Shown: positions 6,712 through 15,978, numbered from the stretch's first letter. The stretch is 44,413 bases of DNA from SKVR01 sp964453995 (GCA_964453995.1 CAYVQC010000038.1:1-44413); one strand, 5' to 3'. Notes: a model not told the origin generated them from the letters alone. Program-made: numbers and translations.

Positions 6712-8076
6712 ATGTTCCGATCCATCAATCCTGCTACCGGAGAGGTTGTAGCAACCTACTCTCCTCACAGCACCGAAGAAGTAAACGATATTGTTGAACA
6801 AACCCAGTCTGCCTGGCTGAAATGGAAAGACACTTCTTTTGCAGAGCGCTCTGCCCTGATGCGAATGGCGGGCGATGTACTGGAGAACCGTAAAGAAAAA
6901 TATGCCCGCCTTATGGTACTGGAAATGGGCAAGACCCTGAAGCAGGCCCGGGCTGAAGTGGAAAAGTGTGCCCTGGTATGCCGTTATTATGCTGACCATG
7001 CTGAAGGATTTTTATCGGATGAGTTAATTGAAACCGAAGCCACCAGGAGTTTTATCACGTACAATCCTCTGGGGGTTGTTTTGGCGGTAATGCCCTGGAA
7101 CTTTCCTTTCTGGCAGGTATTCCGATTTGCAGCTCCGGCTTTGATGGCCGGCAACGGGGCTCTGCTGAAGCATGCTTCCAATGTGATGGGATGTGCCATG
7201 ACCATAGAAGAAGTGTTCCGGGATGCGGGTTTCCCTGAAAATATTTTCCGATCCCTGCGCATAAAGGGAAATGAAGTAACCCCTGTTGTCGAAAATCGGC
7301 TGGTGAAGGCCGTAACCCTTACCGGCAGTGTGGGTGCGGGCAGTGCTGTAGCAAAAAAAGCAGGTGAGATGATCAAAAAGACCGTTCTCGAACTTGGAGG
7401 CAGCGATCCCTACATTGTGCTGGAAGATGCCGACCTGGAAAAAGCGGCTGAAACCTGTGTTACCAGCCGGTTGATCAACGCGGGGCAAAGCTGCATTGCT
7501 GCCAAGCGATTTATTGTTGTTGATGCTGTTTATGAAAAATTTGAGCAGCTTTTCACAGAAATAATGAAAGATAAAAAGATGGGTGATCCATTTGATGAAG
7601 ATATTGATCTGGGCCCGCAGGCCCAGGATAGTCTGAGGGATGAGCTCCACGACCAGGTGTTGAAAAGCATTGAAAAGGGAGCAAAATGCCTGCTGGGTGG
7701 ATATATTCCTGACCGTGAGGGAGCCTGGTATCCGCCAACGGTGCTTGCCGGTATAAAACCAGGAATGCCCGCTTATGAAGAAGAATTGTTTGGTCCTGTG
7801 GCTGCATTGATCAGGGCGGAGGATGAAGCTGATGCCATTCGCATTGCCAACGACAGTGTGTTTGGCCTGGGCGCTGCCGTTTTTACCAATGATAAAAAAA
7901 GGGGAGAGAGAATTGCTGCTTCTCAACTCAACGCCGGCTGCTGTTTTGTAAACGATTTTGTTAAATCCGATCCCAGGCTGCCTTTTGGTGGTGTGGGTGA
8001 AAGTGGCTATGGCAGAGAACTTTCTTACCATGGTATCAGGGAGTTTGTGAATGTGAAAACCGTATGGGTGAAGTGA
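6712..8076 (+). CDS. NAD(P)-dependent aldehyde dehydrogenase, succinate-semialdehyde type
   Basis: This 454-residue cytoplasmic enzyme belongs to the aldehyde dehydrogenase superfamily, closest by pattern to the short succinate-semialdehyde dehydrogenases (E. coli Sad/YneI type), which oxidise succinate semialdehyde to succinate. Visible are the oxyanion Asn130 in MPWNFPFW, the NAD-binding TGSVGAG around 204-210, the general base Glu227 in LELGGSDP, the nucleophile Cys261 in GQSCIAAKRF, and the C-terminal PFGGVGESGYGREL motif. The ATG at 6712 begins with MFRSINPATGE, the usual family start. It stands alone, with a gene relic upstream and the opposite-strand peptidase gene downstream. Substrate is inferred from family resemblance; another short aldehyde is possible. 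Confidence 0.88.
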   Translation: MFRSINPATGEVVATYSPHSTEEVNDIVEQTQSAWLKWKDTSFAERSALMRMAGDVLENRKEKYARLMVLEMGKTLKQARAEVEKCALVCRYYADHAEGFLSDELIETEATRSFITYNPLGVVLAVMPWNFPFWQVFRFAAPALMAGNGALLKHASNVMGCAMTIEEVFRDAGFPENIFRSLRIKGNEVTPVVENRLVKAVTLTGSVGAGSAVAKKAGEMIKKTVLELGGSDPYIVLEDADLEKAAETCVTSRLINAGQSCIAAKRFIVVDAVYEKFEQLFTEIMKDKKMGDPFDEDIDLGPQAQDSLRDELHDQVLKSIEKGAKCLLGGYIPDREGAWYPPTVLAGIKPGMPAYEEELFGPVAALIRAEDEADAIRIANDSVFGLGAAVFTNDKKRGERIAASQLNAGCCFVNDFVKSDPRLPFGGVGESGYGRELSYHGIREFVNVKTVWVK

Positions 8077-8119
8077 TTACAGCACAACAGGATTGCCCGG
8101 GGGCCATTGGGATGCAGCA

Positions 8120-8962
8120 TTACCTTTTCATCTCTCCGGTACGGGTTACTTCGATGGGGTCAATTTTCAGGATCATGGCAAGCAGGGTATAAAGCCGGGG
8201 ATTATGATCTCTGAAATGGGTGGGCTGTTCAAAGAATACTTCCACAGCCACAGCAAAAAATTCATCTTTATTTGTACCACCATATTCGCGAAAAGGAGAC
8301 ATATTGCCGTTGGATTGCCTGATGTTTTCCATCTCTCTGGTGGCCTCCACATCAAAGGCCTGCATTATGCGGCGGTCGTAAAAATCGTATTCCGGGTTTT
8401 CCACAATATTGGTAAGCCTGAGGGCATGTGCCATTTCATGAAAACCCAGATGATTGCCATCAGCATGGCTCCGAAATCCTTCCTTGAAGCTCTTCCATGA
8501 GATAACAATGATACCTCCCAGGTTTACCTCCCCCTTATGGTACTTTTTGGTGATGTTGGAATAGTATTCATCAGGATAAACAAGAATCCGCCAAAAATGG
8601 CGAAAGTAGATAGAACTGTAACCGAATGTAAGCTGGATGGCACTTCCTGCAATAAGCGTTTTCATCTCAGGAGTGATCTCACCTATACCACGGGGAATGA
8701 ACTGTTTCATGTCGATGAATTTCTGTACCCGCCGTTCGAAGATAAGCTTATTTCTGTCGCTCAATGCGTTGTAGAAAGGGAAATTGCGGATGAGATGCGG
8801 CTGGTATATCTTTTGCAAATTGCGCATAAACAGGAATCTGCTCAGATACATTTTTACAAAAGAGGAATTAATATAAACCAGGAAATAATAGATCAGGGCT
8901 GCTCCGAAAAAGAGAAAGATCAGGATCGCTGGCAGGGGGTTTGGTCCTTGGAGTTGTTCCAT
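8120..8962 (-). CDS. Membrane-anchored M90-family zinc peptidase (MtfA-like)
   Basis: The 280-residue product has one N-terminal membrane segment (about residues 10-30) and then a domain of the MtfA/DUF980 family (peptidase family M90). The zinc site is visible: HEMAH at 175-179, followed by Glu234 in NKDEFFAVAVEVFFE, the distal motif of the family. E. coli MtfA is a soluble aminopeptidase that also binds the repressor Mlc; Mlc is not evident here and the membrane anchor is a difference, so only a zinc-peptidase role should be assumed. It lies 75 bases downstream of the class II aldolase gene on the same strand and may be co-transcribed with it. Confidence 0.85.
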   Translation of the reverse strand: MEQLQGPNPLPAILIFLFFGAALIYYFLVYINSSFVKMYLSRFLFMRNLQKIYQPHLIRNFPFYNALSDRNKLIFERRVQKFIDMKQFIPRGIGEITPEMKTLIAGSAIQLTFGYSSIYFRHFWRILVYPDEYYSNITKKYHKGEVNLGGIIVISWKSFKEGFRSHADGNHLGFHEMAHALRLTNIVENPEYDFYDRRIMQAFDVEATREMENIRQSNGNMSPFREYGGTNKDEFFAVAVEVFFEQPTHFRDHNPRLYTLLAMILKIDPIEVTRTGEMKR

Positions 8963-9037
8963 AAAGTATCGGATGGCAGATGTGTCTTTGGAACTGTAAA
9001 TTGCATCGGGCTTCTGGCAAAGATAAAAGAATTTGTG

Positions 9038-9541
9038 TTACATATATCCCATCAGGACCATTCCTGCTTCATCCAGATTTTCTCCGAAAGAAATAATACC
9101 CTCTTCATGACCCCCCATGACCAGTATTTTTTTTCTTTCAACAGCAGTTTTCCTGAAAAGCTCCTGCATCTCTTCTGCCATTGCGGGAGTGCCATATGTA
9201 ACATCGGCACTTGTTGTGGGAATTCTGTGCATGAGTTTTTTCCACAGTGCCATATCGTGTACATGTATGATGCTTTGTGTTTTGGGTGAGCACTCATAAA
9301 TGGCGGCATGGGTAAGAGACTCGGAAGATGCTATGATGGGCCCCTGGCAAGTTATGGTGTTTTTCTCAATACTAAAACCGGCGACCAGGGTAAAGTGAGA
9401 TTCCCCCAGCTTTTTAAGTCCTCCTGTGGCCGAACCGGTTATGATAAAGGTATTGTCCCTGTAGCGCATACTTATATTCCCGAAACCAACACCATCCTCA
9501 TACGCACCGATCAATCCCATATCAAACAATTTATCCCGCCA
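9038..9541 (-). CDS. Class II aldolase/adducin-family protein (N terminus lost in gap)
   Basis: The last 168 or so residues are present. The fold is recognised from GFGNISMR, the ITGSATGG phosphate-binding segment, the catalytic-type Glu in IIASSESLTHAAIY, the zinc ligands in HVHD, and a third His in MGGHEEGIISFG. The family includes fuculose-phosphate aldolase, the methylthioribulose-1-phosphate dehydratase MtnB, and the aldolase Ald2 of the DHAP shunt. Because mtnA lies just upstream on the same strand, methylthioribulose-1-phosphate is the most likely substrate, but motifs alone do not tell aldolase from dehydratase. The 5' end lies in the N run; about 20-35 residues are missing. Although the frame happens to stay open through the N run into mtnA, I treat this as a separate gene. 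Confidence 0.75.
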   Translation of the reverse strand, partial: WRDKLFDMGLIGAYEDGVGFGNISMRYRDNTFIITGSATGGLKKLGESHFTLVAGFSIEKNTITCQGPIIASSESLTHAAIYECSPKTQSIIHVHDMALWKKLMHRIPTTSADVTYGTPAMAEEMQELFRKTAVERKKILVMGGHEEGIISFGENLDEAGMVLMGYM

Positions 9542-9641
9542 NNNNNNNNNNNNNNNNNNNNNNNNNNNNNNNNNNNNNNNNNNNNNNNNNNNNNNNNNNN
9601 NNNNNNNNNNNNNNNNNNNNNNNNNNNNNNNNNNNNNNNNN
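9542..9641. other. Scaffold gap (100 N)
   Basis: Exactly 100 unknown bases separate the 3' part of mtnA from the 5' part of the aldolase gene. The two missing ends together should need more than 200 bases, so the gap is probably larger than drawn. Confidence 0.99.
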
Positions 9642-10570
9642 ACGAATTTCACCTCGTCGGGATCCCTTTGTTCAATGGGAATATCCTTTACACCATTTTT
9701 CGTTTTCCAGTCGATAGTGGATGAGGGCAGGGCTACATAAAAAGGAATATTATTGTCATGGGCCGCCAGGGCTTTGAGGTAGGTGCCTGTCTTGTTGGCC
9801 ACATCGCCCGTATGGGTGGTTCGGTCAGAGCCAACGATGACAAGATCTACCATGCCCTGCTGCATCATGTAGCCACCAGCATTGTCGGTAATAAGGGTGT
9901 GGGGAACACCGTGGTTGGCCAGTTCCCAGCAGGTTAAGGCGGCACCCTGGTTGCGGGGGCGGGTTTCATCAACCCACACATGCACGGCAATGCCCTCGTC
10001 GTGAGCGGCATAAATCGGGGCAGTGGCGGAACCATAATCCACAAAGGCAAGCCAGCCGGCATTGCAGTGGGTTAAGATGTTGACGGGTTTTCCGCCTTTA
10101 CTACGGCTGATCTCTTTAATCAACGTAACACCGTGTTCGCCAATGCGGCGGCAATATTCAGCATCTGAACCGGCAATTTCTTGTGCAGTATGTAATGCTG
10201 TGGTGATTTTTTCATCCGGGGAGGCTTCCAGGCGCATGGCTCCCAGTTGCTTGTCAACAGCCCAGGAAAGATTAACCGCCGTAGGGCGGGCTGATTTGAG
10301 TTTTTCAGCAGCTTTTTCAATATGGACTTCAAACGAATCACTTTGCGCAGCTTCCCGCGCAGCCAGGTACATGCCATACCCTGCTGTTGCCCCGATCAAT
10401 CCTGCACCCCGAACATGCATATCCCTGATGGCGGTATATACGTGCTGAACTGTTGCCAGATCTTCCACCACAAACCGGTGGGGCAGTTGCCGCTGGTCGA
10501 TGATCTGGATGATACGGTCATCGGAAGGGTGGGGCCAGATGGTGCGGTAATGTATTCCGTTTACTTTCAT
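9642..10570 (-). CDS. mtnA: S-methyl-5-thioribose-1-phosphate isomerase (C terminus lost in gap)
   Basis: MtnA isomerises 5-methylthioribose-1-phosphate to methylthioribulose-1-phosphate in the salvage of methylthioadenosine, the by-product of polyamine synthesis and other SAM-using reactions. About 309 residues are present. The catalytic Cys169 lies in THCNAGWLA and the catalytic Asp249 in GSDRTTHTGDVANKTGTY. The conserved IPIEQRDPDEV segment comes just before the gap; 40-50 residues should follow it in a complete protein. The start at 10570 (MKVNGIHYRTIW) is typical. The adjoining class II aldolase-family gene supports a methylthioribose pathway. The related eIF2B-like ribose-1,5-bisphosphate isomerases share the fold, but the motifs fit MtnA well. 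Confidence 0.88.
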
Positions 10571-10812
10571 GATAATACAAAGGTAATGCTTTAATTTTCA
10601 CCCAATCCACTTCCCATCTACCGGGGCCGGTTAATAGATTATAGGCCCATAAGAAAAATGAATATTTTTGGTAATGACCACAATAGATAAATCGTTCATG
10701 AAATTTTTGCCGATATAAAGCGGCAAACTCTTTGAAAAGAATAGAAAAAAGCAACAAGTAAATCTGGGAGAAGGTATATGATAAACATGGTCAGATTGTC
10801 CCCCTCATCAAA

Positions 10813-11382
10813 TCACCCTATCCATTTTCCCACTGCCGGTGCCTGGTAGCTTCTCATCCGGGTAAGCAGATCATCGATATTTTCAGCAGAAAGCACCATG
10901 TTGCGGTTGACCTGTTTTAAAAATCCCTGGTTAACCATATGGTCAAACAACCGGATCAAAGCATCATAGTACCCGTTGATGTTGAGCAGGGCCACGGGTT
11001 TGAGATGAAGCTGCAATTGTGCCCAGGTAAGCATTTCAAAAAACTCTTCCATGGTGCCGAAGCCGCCGGGTAAGGCAATGGCTCCGTTGCTTAAAGTGTT
11101 CATTAAGGCTTTGCGCTCATGTAGGGTATTGACCAGATGCAGCCGGGTAAGGTTATCGTGCGCAATTTCTTTTTCCTGCAGAAAACGGGGAAGAACGCCC
11201 ACCGCTTCACCGCCATGATCAAGCACCCCATCGGCCACACGACCCATCAGCCCCACTTTTGTTCCTCCATATACCAGCCCGATCTTTTCACGCGCCAGGA
11301 TTTTGCCAAGCATGTAGGCTTGCTCGCTGTATATGTTTTCTTGCCCGGTACTTGAGCCGCAGAATACCGATAGTCTGTTCAT
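10813..11382 (-). CDS. LOG-family Rossmann-fold protein (TIGR00730)
   Basis: This 189-residue cytoplasmic protein belongs to the LOG ('lonely guy') family, whose members hydrolyse nucleoside 5'-monophosphates to free base and ribose 5-phosphate; plant members activate cytokinins. The signature PGGFGTMEE is at 105-113, preceded by the conserved Arg in HERKALM. The start MNRLSVFCGSSTG gives the family's N-terminal CGSS nucleotide-binding turn. Bacterial homologues are common and their natural substrate (AMP or another nucleotide) is often unproven. It lies 242 bases upstream of mtnA on the same strand; a purine-salvage link with MTA recycling is possible but inferred. Confidence 0.88.
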   Translation of the reverse strand: MNRLSVFCGSSTGQENIYSEQAYMLGKILAREKIGLVYGGTKVGLMGRVADGVLDHGGEAVGVLPRFLQEKEIAHDNLTRLHLVNTLHERKALMNTLSNGAIALPGGFGTMEEFFEMLTWAQLQLHLKPVALLNINGYYDALIRLFDHMVNQGFLKQVNRNMVLSAENIDDLLTRMRSYQAPAVGKWIG

Positions 11383-11496
11383 ACCTGGTTTGGGGTTTAA
11401 AGGATGATTGTTTTTGATACCTGGCGCAAAGCTAAAGATAATTAGATGTTTTTTTATTCTAATGACCGCAAATTTGGTAATATTGTATCTGGTTTG

Positions 11497-11510
11497 GTGA
11501 TCATGATCAC
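11497..11510. promoter_or_regulatory. Perfect 14-base palindrome upstream of the esterase gene
   Basis: GTGATCATGATCAC reads the same on both strands and ends 47 bases before the esterase ATG at 11558. Its place in the promoter region suggests a dimeric regulator's operator. No regulator gene is adjacent, and no TAnnTTTG box is obvious nearby. Confidence 0.35.
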
Positions 11511-11557
11511 TGCATCCCTTCTGAGATGATGTGTTGAATTACAAAAAAACAGATGTT

Positions 11558-12487
11558 ATGAAAAAAATCTTTACCATTATTCTTTGCAAACTTAGTGTCC
11601 TGGGTTGTGCCCAAAAGTCGCAGGAGCATACACCGGGCACTTTGCAGCGCATTGAAAGCTTTCAGTCGGAGTATATAACTGCCAGGCATGTTGATGTATG
11701 GCTGCCCGAAGGATACCGTGAAGACAAAAAATACGCGGTGTTATACATGCATGATGGGCAAATGCTCTTTGATGAAACTACAACCTGGAATAAACAGGCG
11801 TGGAATATTGATGATGTAGCAACAACACTGATCAGGGAAAACAAGGTGCAGGAATTTATAGTGGTAGGCGTTTGGAATGGAGGAGAAACCCGTCATGCAG
11901 ATTATTTCCCGGAAAAGCCTTTTGAGGCATTAAGCCCAATAGAGAAAGAATATGTGAGGGCAATGCTTCGCGAGGCAGGAAGAACAGAACAGGACTTTCA
12001 ACCCAATTCAGATAATTACCTCTTATTCCTGGTAAACGAACTAAAGCCATACATTGACAAGAATTTTTCTGTTTACACCCAGCCTGATCAAACCTTTATT
12101 GCCGGCAGCAGTATGGGCGGCTTAATCTCTTTATATGCCATTTGCGAGTATCCTGAGGTATTTGGCGGAGCAGCCTGTTTGAGCACGCACTGGCCAGGCA
12201 TATTCAATGTTGAAAACAATCCTGTTCCGGATGCCTTTGCCAATTATCTTTCTGCTCACCTGCCCGACCCCCATTCGCATAAGATTTATTTTGATTACGG
12301 CGATCAAACCCTCGATGCTTTTTACCCACCCCTGCAAGAAAAAATGGATGAGGTATTACGAGCCCATGGATTTACAGAAGAAACCTGGGTTACCCGTTTT
12401 TTCCCCGGTGACGATCACAGTGAAAATGCATGGCATGGCAGGTTGCATATACCACTGGAGTTTCTCCTGGGCACATCTGAAGAATGA
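11558..12487 (+). CDS. Secreted lipoprotein alpha/beta-hydrolase, esterase D / enterochelin-esterase-like
   Basis: The 309-residue product has a lipoprotein signal peptide with lipobox SVLGC (Cys17 from the ATG at 11558). An in-frame ATG nine codons earlier would bury the signal peptide, so the later start is preferred. The mature protein is a putative esterase (PF00756). It has the strand VDVWLPEGY, the YMHDGQ loop, the nucleophile Ser in AGSSMGGLIS (about residue 185) and the catalytic His in DDHSENAWHGR near the C terminus; an Asp in YGDQTLD probably completes the triad. Family members hydrolyse siderophore esters, feruloyl-sugar esters or acyl groups; the substrate cannot be told here. 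A strong hairpin follows downstream. Confidence 0.85.
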   Translation: MKKIFTIILCKLSVLGCAQKSQEHTPGTLQRIESFQSEYITARHVDVWLPEGYREDKKYAVLYMHDGQMLFDETTTWNKQAWNIDDVATTLIRENKVQEFIVVGVWNGGETRHADYFPEKPFEALSPIEKEYVRAMLREAGRTEQDFQPNSDNYLLFLVNELKPYIDKNFSVYTQPDQTFIAGSSMGGLISLYAICEYPEVFGGAACLSTHWPGIFNVENNPVPDAFANYLSAHLPDPHSHKIYFDYGDQTLDAFYPPLQEKMDEVLRAHGFTEETWVTRFFPGDDHSENAWHGRLHIPLEFLLGTSEE

Positions 12488-12653
12488 TTTTGCTCCCAGA
12501 TCAGAGAAGATTAGTGATAAGGTATTTGAAATATGTTCTGCAAAAAATAAAGCAAGATTCAAACCGATTACTTAATCCCACAAAAATGTAATCTCTTCTT
12601 CTGGATGAAAAAACTTAAATAAGTAATTCTTGCCTTGCACAAAGCAAAAAAAG

Positions 12654-12692
12654 AAAGGGCTGTGTCCGGTTTTTTTTCGGAAACAGCCCTTT
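12654..12692. terminator. Bidirectional terminator between convergent genes
   Basis: AAAGGGCTGT (12654-12663) pairs perfectly with ACAGCCCTTT (12683-12692), and an inner TCCG/CGGA stem closes on a T-rich loop. A-rich and T-rich flanks on both sides suit termination of the esterase transcript (+) and of the 1083-residue protein's transcript (-). Confidence 0.75.
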
Positions 12693-12726
12693 GATTATAA
12701 GATGAAAAATGTAATGGGTGCAGATT

Positions 12727-15700
12727 TTAATTTTTAGTAATCTTGGTGGTTTTGCTATGATTGCCGATAAGCACTTCGGCTATATAAGTACCCGGGGGCA
12801 AGCCACTGATGTTGGTGATTACTCTCAATTCGCCGGGAGGCATGCGCGACTCTACCACATCTTCTACCATTCTGCCGGAAAGATCATAGATCCGTACCCG
12901 GACATTCTCAAAGCGATCGAGGTGAAACACTATGGTAAGTTCATCGCTGGCCGGATTAGGGTAAGCAAAGATCTGTGTGTCTTTCAGAAATTGCTCGTAA
13001 TGCTCATCGGGTACAGAAGTGATTACTTCGCCGCCACAATCCAGGCCTAGCGGGCTCCACCCCTGATTGTTATTTTCATGGATCTCATTGATCTTATTGT
13101 CAGGATCAAGGCGGGCATAAATACGAAGATCATTGTTTTGGTACATTTCAAGGGTATTGATAAAATCCATTTCTACCACCTTGCGGCTCCTTGGGGGGAT
13201 ATTCCCATCGGTAGTAAATAGGGTCTGTCCATTCACATCGGCCAGTAAAACCCCACCCTCATCAGGATTACCAACGAAAAACTGCACTTCAACAGGTTGG
13301 TTGGTTTCCACCAGGCTGTAGTTCATCACTGTAAGGGCAACGGTAACAGTGTCGTCGGGCAGGGGTGCTGTTTGCGAGAAAAAGATGGACTTGGTGCGGT
13401 CTACCTTGGAGTCGTTTGGATCAAGATTGGAATGGATCACATCATTTTTCCATGGCAGGTTCAGGGCCGCATCAGGTAGGGTACTGTATTGCTCTTCCCA
13501 GAAAGTACCCAGACCGCTTGTAAGTGGGGTAACCTTATAGGTAACAATTCCGGTACCATCTTTCGACCAGTAGATCAATGGCTGTGCTGCATAGTTGTAT
13601 TCACCGTCAGGACCAATGATGTTGCCGATGTCGAAATTGAATTCGGTTGAACTGCCCACGTTTTTACTGGAAATATTGATGTTTTCCATATTGTATTCTG
13701 CGTCCAGGTTAAAACCCAGGCCCCATCCCGAAACAGAAAAACCTGTATTTACACCTGCCTGCCAACTAGAGGAGTTGGTTGTTCCAAAGGTTTCAGAATA
13801 GGAAAGATTGATGCTGTTACTTCCTGAAACAGAATAGGATATGTTGGCCAGGCCATTAAAGATAATAGCATTTGCATCAGGATCGTCGGGAAAGTCAGGA
13901 TATTCCTCAATGGTATTGATGTTGGAATAGGAAAGTATATTACCAGGTTCGTGGTGCGGGCGGTAGTTTCCAAGAGCCTTTGTGTTGGAAATATTGAGTA
14001 CCATGTTATTGGGCTGTGTGGGGAATACACCCAGCACATAATCAACGATTTCCCCGGCTGTGTTTTTTACGGGATATTCCCACACATCGAGAGGAACCCT
14101 GAAAAAATGAACCTTATCATCAATAACTGCCTGACTGGTGAGGGTTTGTTGAAGGGTGACAGCATTTTCCTGGAGGTTGCTGAATTGTTCGCCATACCTG
14201 GCACCTACGCTGGCTTCAGTGGTAACCCCAAACATGCTTAAACCACCGGTGGAAGTAGCACTTACTGCCCAGTCGCTGTTCAGTTCAACAGAAGTAATAA
14301 ACTCTTCCGTGGTGGTTTGCGAAAATGTGGCTCCAAAATCACAAGAGCCACCGCTAAAACAATTGTTGATGTCGTATTCCACTCCATTGATCATATCCCA
14401 GTGAACCGGTGGTGCGCCTATTATCATTACCGGCATATAATAGTCGCACTGATGCAGAGTGCCTTCACCCAGGAAGAAATCATCACCATCGTAATTGCCC
14501 AGATCAATTGCAAAGGAGCGATAAAACATACCGCTTTGTTCCTCGAACTCATAGGAGTTGAACTGGCTGAGGGAATAACCGTCATCTTGTGTTGCAAAAG
14601 CTCTGAGTAAAAAAGTGTTGTCATCTGATCCGGATGTGTTTTTGTGCATGGTAAGAATGTTGTCGCGACCATCTTTGGTAATATCTCCCACAGCAAAGGC
14701 AGAATAAGACTCCTGTAGTTCATTGGTGTTTCCCAGGCCAAATGTGGTTTTTAGCTCAAGAGCATTATCATCATTAAGCCCAACAATGAAAAGATCGGAA
14801 GAGGTAAAAAAGACAGCTTCGGTCTGCAGGTTGCCATTCACATCGCCGCTGGCTGCCTGCATTGGTAGACCTGGTCCTTGTCCGTCGCTGGTCATAAAAT
14901 TATGGAAGAAGGAAATATCGTCTTCTACTGTGATGGTATTAAGATCGTTGCTTACGCTGAGATGGTAAAAATAAAAGTTGTGAACATCATCATCGTTAAC
15001 TGCTGCATATATTGCCAATCCCGCCACAAGTGTGGCAATTCCGTTTCTCATTTCGTCCTGGTGCAAAGGGGTTACAGCATTTTGGGTATATACCAGGTTG
15101 GTATTGGGTTGGTTGATCACTTGTGCGATGGCTGTATCCTCAAGTACAAGCCGCCCCCGGGCATTAATAGAAGTGCTGCCATTCCCACTAACTTCATAGA
15201 CCTTAACGAATGTGGCGTATTCACCTGTGCCTGTTGTGTTGTTTCCCACAGCCATAAGAATGATCTCGTCTTTTCCATTCCCGTTAAGATCAGCTGCTGT
15301 GGCACTAAACCCTTCTGATGAGTTAAAATTGAAAGGTACAAGGTCTTCATCGGCAATGGTGGCTCTTTGTTGCAATGTAAGGGTGCCATCACTGTCAAGA
15401 ATAATAATCTGGATCTTGTTTAATGTTGTATTTCCAATAATCAGGGCAAATTCACTGGTATCATCTCCATCAAAATCTCCTGCAATGGCCTTAATCAGAC
15501 CTCTTTCGTTTTGTGAAGCACTCCCTATTGGTATGGTTGCATAATTTTCGGGATTTTCCAGAGAAATTTCCCTGTTAATGCTACCTTCTTCCACATCTAC
15601 AGTTTTGTTGGCAAGAGTGTATTTCAGATTGCTGCTCTGGCGAAATACCATCAGGATATCGTCAAAGGCGTCACCGTTGATATCGGCAGAAACAGCCGTT

Positions 15701-15978
15701 AGTCTTGCCGGGTTACTCATTCCTGCTGTAGCATCTTCCAGCACCGGTGTTTGATTAAAAAAGGAAAACTGGTTCTGGTTGCTGGCGTAATCAGTCCAGT
15801 CGAAGCCCAGTATTTGTTGTCTCAATTGAGACGTTCCCTCAGGAGCTGCCCACAAAATCATGATATCCTGTGAGTTATAGCGTTTGGGGTCAAACTCAAA
15901 AGGATTGTTGAACTGTGCTTGTACTGTCAGAACCAGGGAAGACAGAAAGAAAATCAAAGTGTAAAGGTTTTTTTTCAT
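12727..15978 (-). CDS. Large T9SS-secreted surface protein with FG-GAP/VCBS-like repeats
   Basis: The 1083-residue product has a signal peptide (cleavage likely after VLTVQA) and a C-terminal T9SS type A sorting domain over about residues 1003-1083 (IFAYPNPASDELTI ... RIYDLSGRMV ... LPPGTYIAEV ... KITKN). It should be exported by Sec and then by the type IX system to the surface or medium. The N-terminal half has Ca-binding-like FG-GAP/VCBS motifs such as DINGDAFDDILMV, GDFDGDDTSEFALI, DLNGNGKDEIILM and GDITKDGRDNILTM. A region at about 880-985 resembles a CARDB-type beta sandwich (VALTVMNYSLVETNQPVEVQFFVG ends before NEIHENNN). No enzyme motif is visible, so adhesion or binding is the likely role. 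It ends at the shared terminator downstream. Confidence 0.83.
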   Translation of the reverse strand: MKKNLYTLIFFLSSLVLTVQAQFNNPFEFDPKRYNSQDIMILWAAPEGTSQLRQQILGFDWTDYASNQNQFSFFNQTPVLEDATAGMSNPARLTAVSADINGDAFDDILMVFRQSSNLKYTLANKTVDVEEGSINREISLENPENYATIPIGSASQNERGLIKAIAGDFDGDDTSEFALIIGNTTLNKIQIIILDSDGTLTLQQRATIADEDLVPFNFNSSEGFSATAADLNGNGKDEIILMAVGNNTTGTGEYATFVKVYEVSGNGSTSINARGRLVLEDTAIAQVINQPNTNLVYTQNAVTPLHQDEMRNGIATLVAGLAIYAAVNDDDVHNFYFYHLSVSNDLNTITVEDDISFFHNFMTSDGQGPGLPMQAASGDVNGNLQTEAVFFTSSDLFIVGLNDDNALELKTTFGLGNTNELQESYSAFAVGDITKDGRDNILTMHKNTSGSDDNTFLLRAFATQDDGYSLSQFNSYEFEEQSGMFYRSFAIDLGNYDGDDFFLGEGTLHQCDYYMPVMIIGAPPVHWDMINGVEYDINNCFSGGSCDFGATFSQTTTEEFITSVELNSDWAVSATSTGGLSMFGVTTEASVGARYGEQFSNLQENAVTLQQTLTSQAVIDDKVHFFRVPLDVWEYPVKNTAGEIVDYVLGVFPTQPNNMVLNISNTKALGNYRPHHEPGNILSYSNINTIEEYPDFPDDPDANAIIFNGLANISYSVSGSNSINLSYSETFGTTNSSSWQAGVNTGFSVSGWGLGFNLDAEYNMENINISSKNVGSSTEFNFDIGNIIGPDGEYNYAAQPLIYWSKDGTGIVTYKVTPLTSGLGTFWEEQYSTLPDAALNLPWKNDVIHSNLDPNDSKVDRTKSIFFSQTAPLPDDTVTVALTVMNYSLVETNQPVEVQFFVGNPDEGGVLLADVNGQTLFTTDGNIPPRSRKVVEMDFINTLEMYQNNDLRIYARLDPDNKINEIHENNNQGWSPLGLDCGGEVITSVPDEHYEQFLKDTQIFAYPNPASDELTIVFHLDRFENVRVRIYDLSGRMVEDVVESRMPPGELRVITNISGLPPGTYIAEVLIGNHSKTTKITKN

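Noticed and set aside
7024..8031. Long minus-strand open frame (335 codons) opposite the aldehyde dehydrogenase
   Set aside because: The plus strand encodes an enzyme with all catalytic motifs; the antisense product has no family features.
9038..10570. A single open frame reading MtnA fused to a class II aldolase
   Set aside because: The frame is continuous only because it passes through 100 N. Both proteins lack their ends at the gap, and the missing parts need more than 200 bases, so two separate genes are more likely.
10707..10726. TTGCCG/CGGCAA hairpin between LOG and mtnA genes as a terminator
   Set aside because: The stem is only six bases and neither strand has a following T-run of useful length.
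10518..10757. Minus-strand 79-codon open frame upstream of mtnA
   Set aside because: It overlaps the mtnA start and its product has no family features; the mtnA start is well supported.
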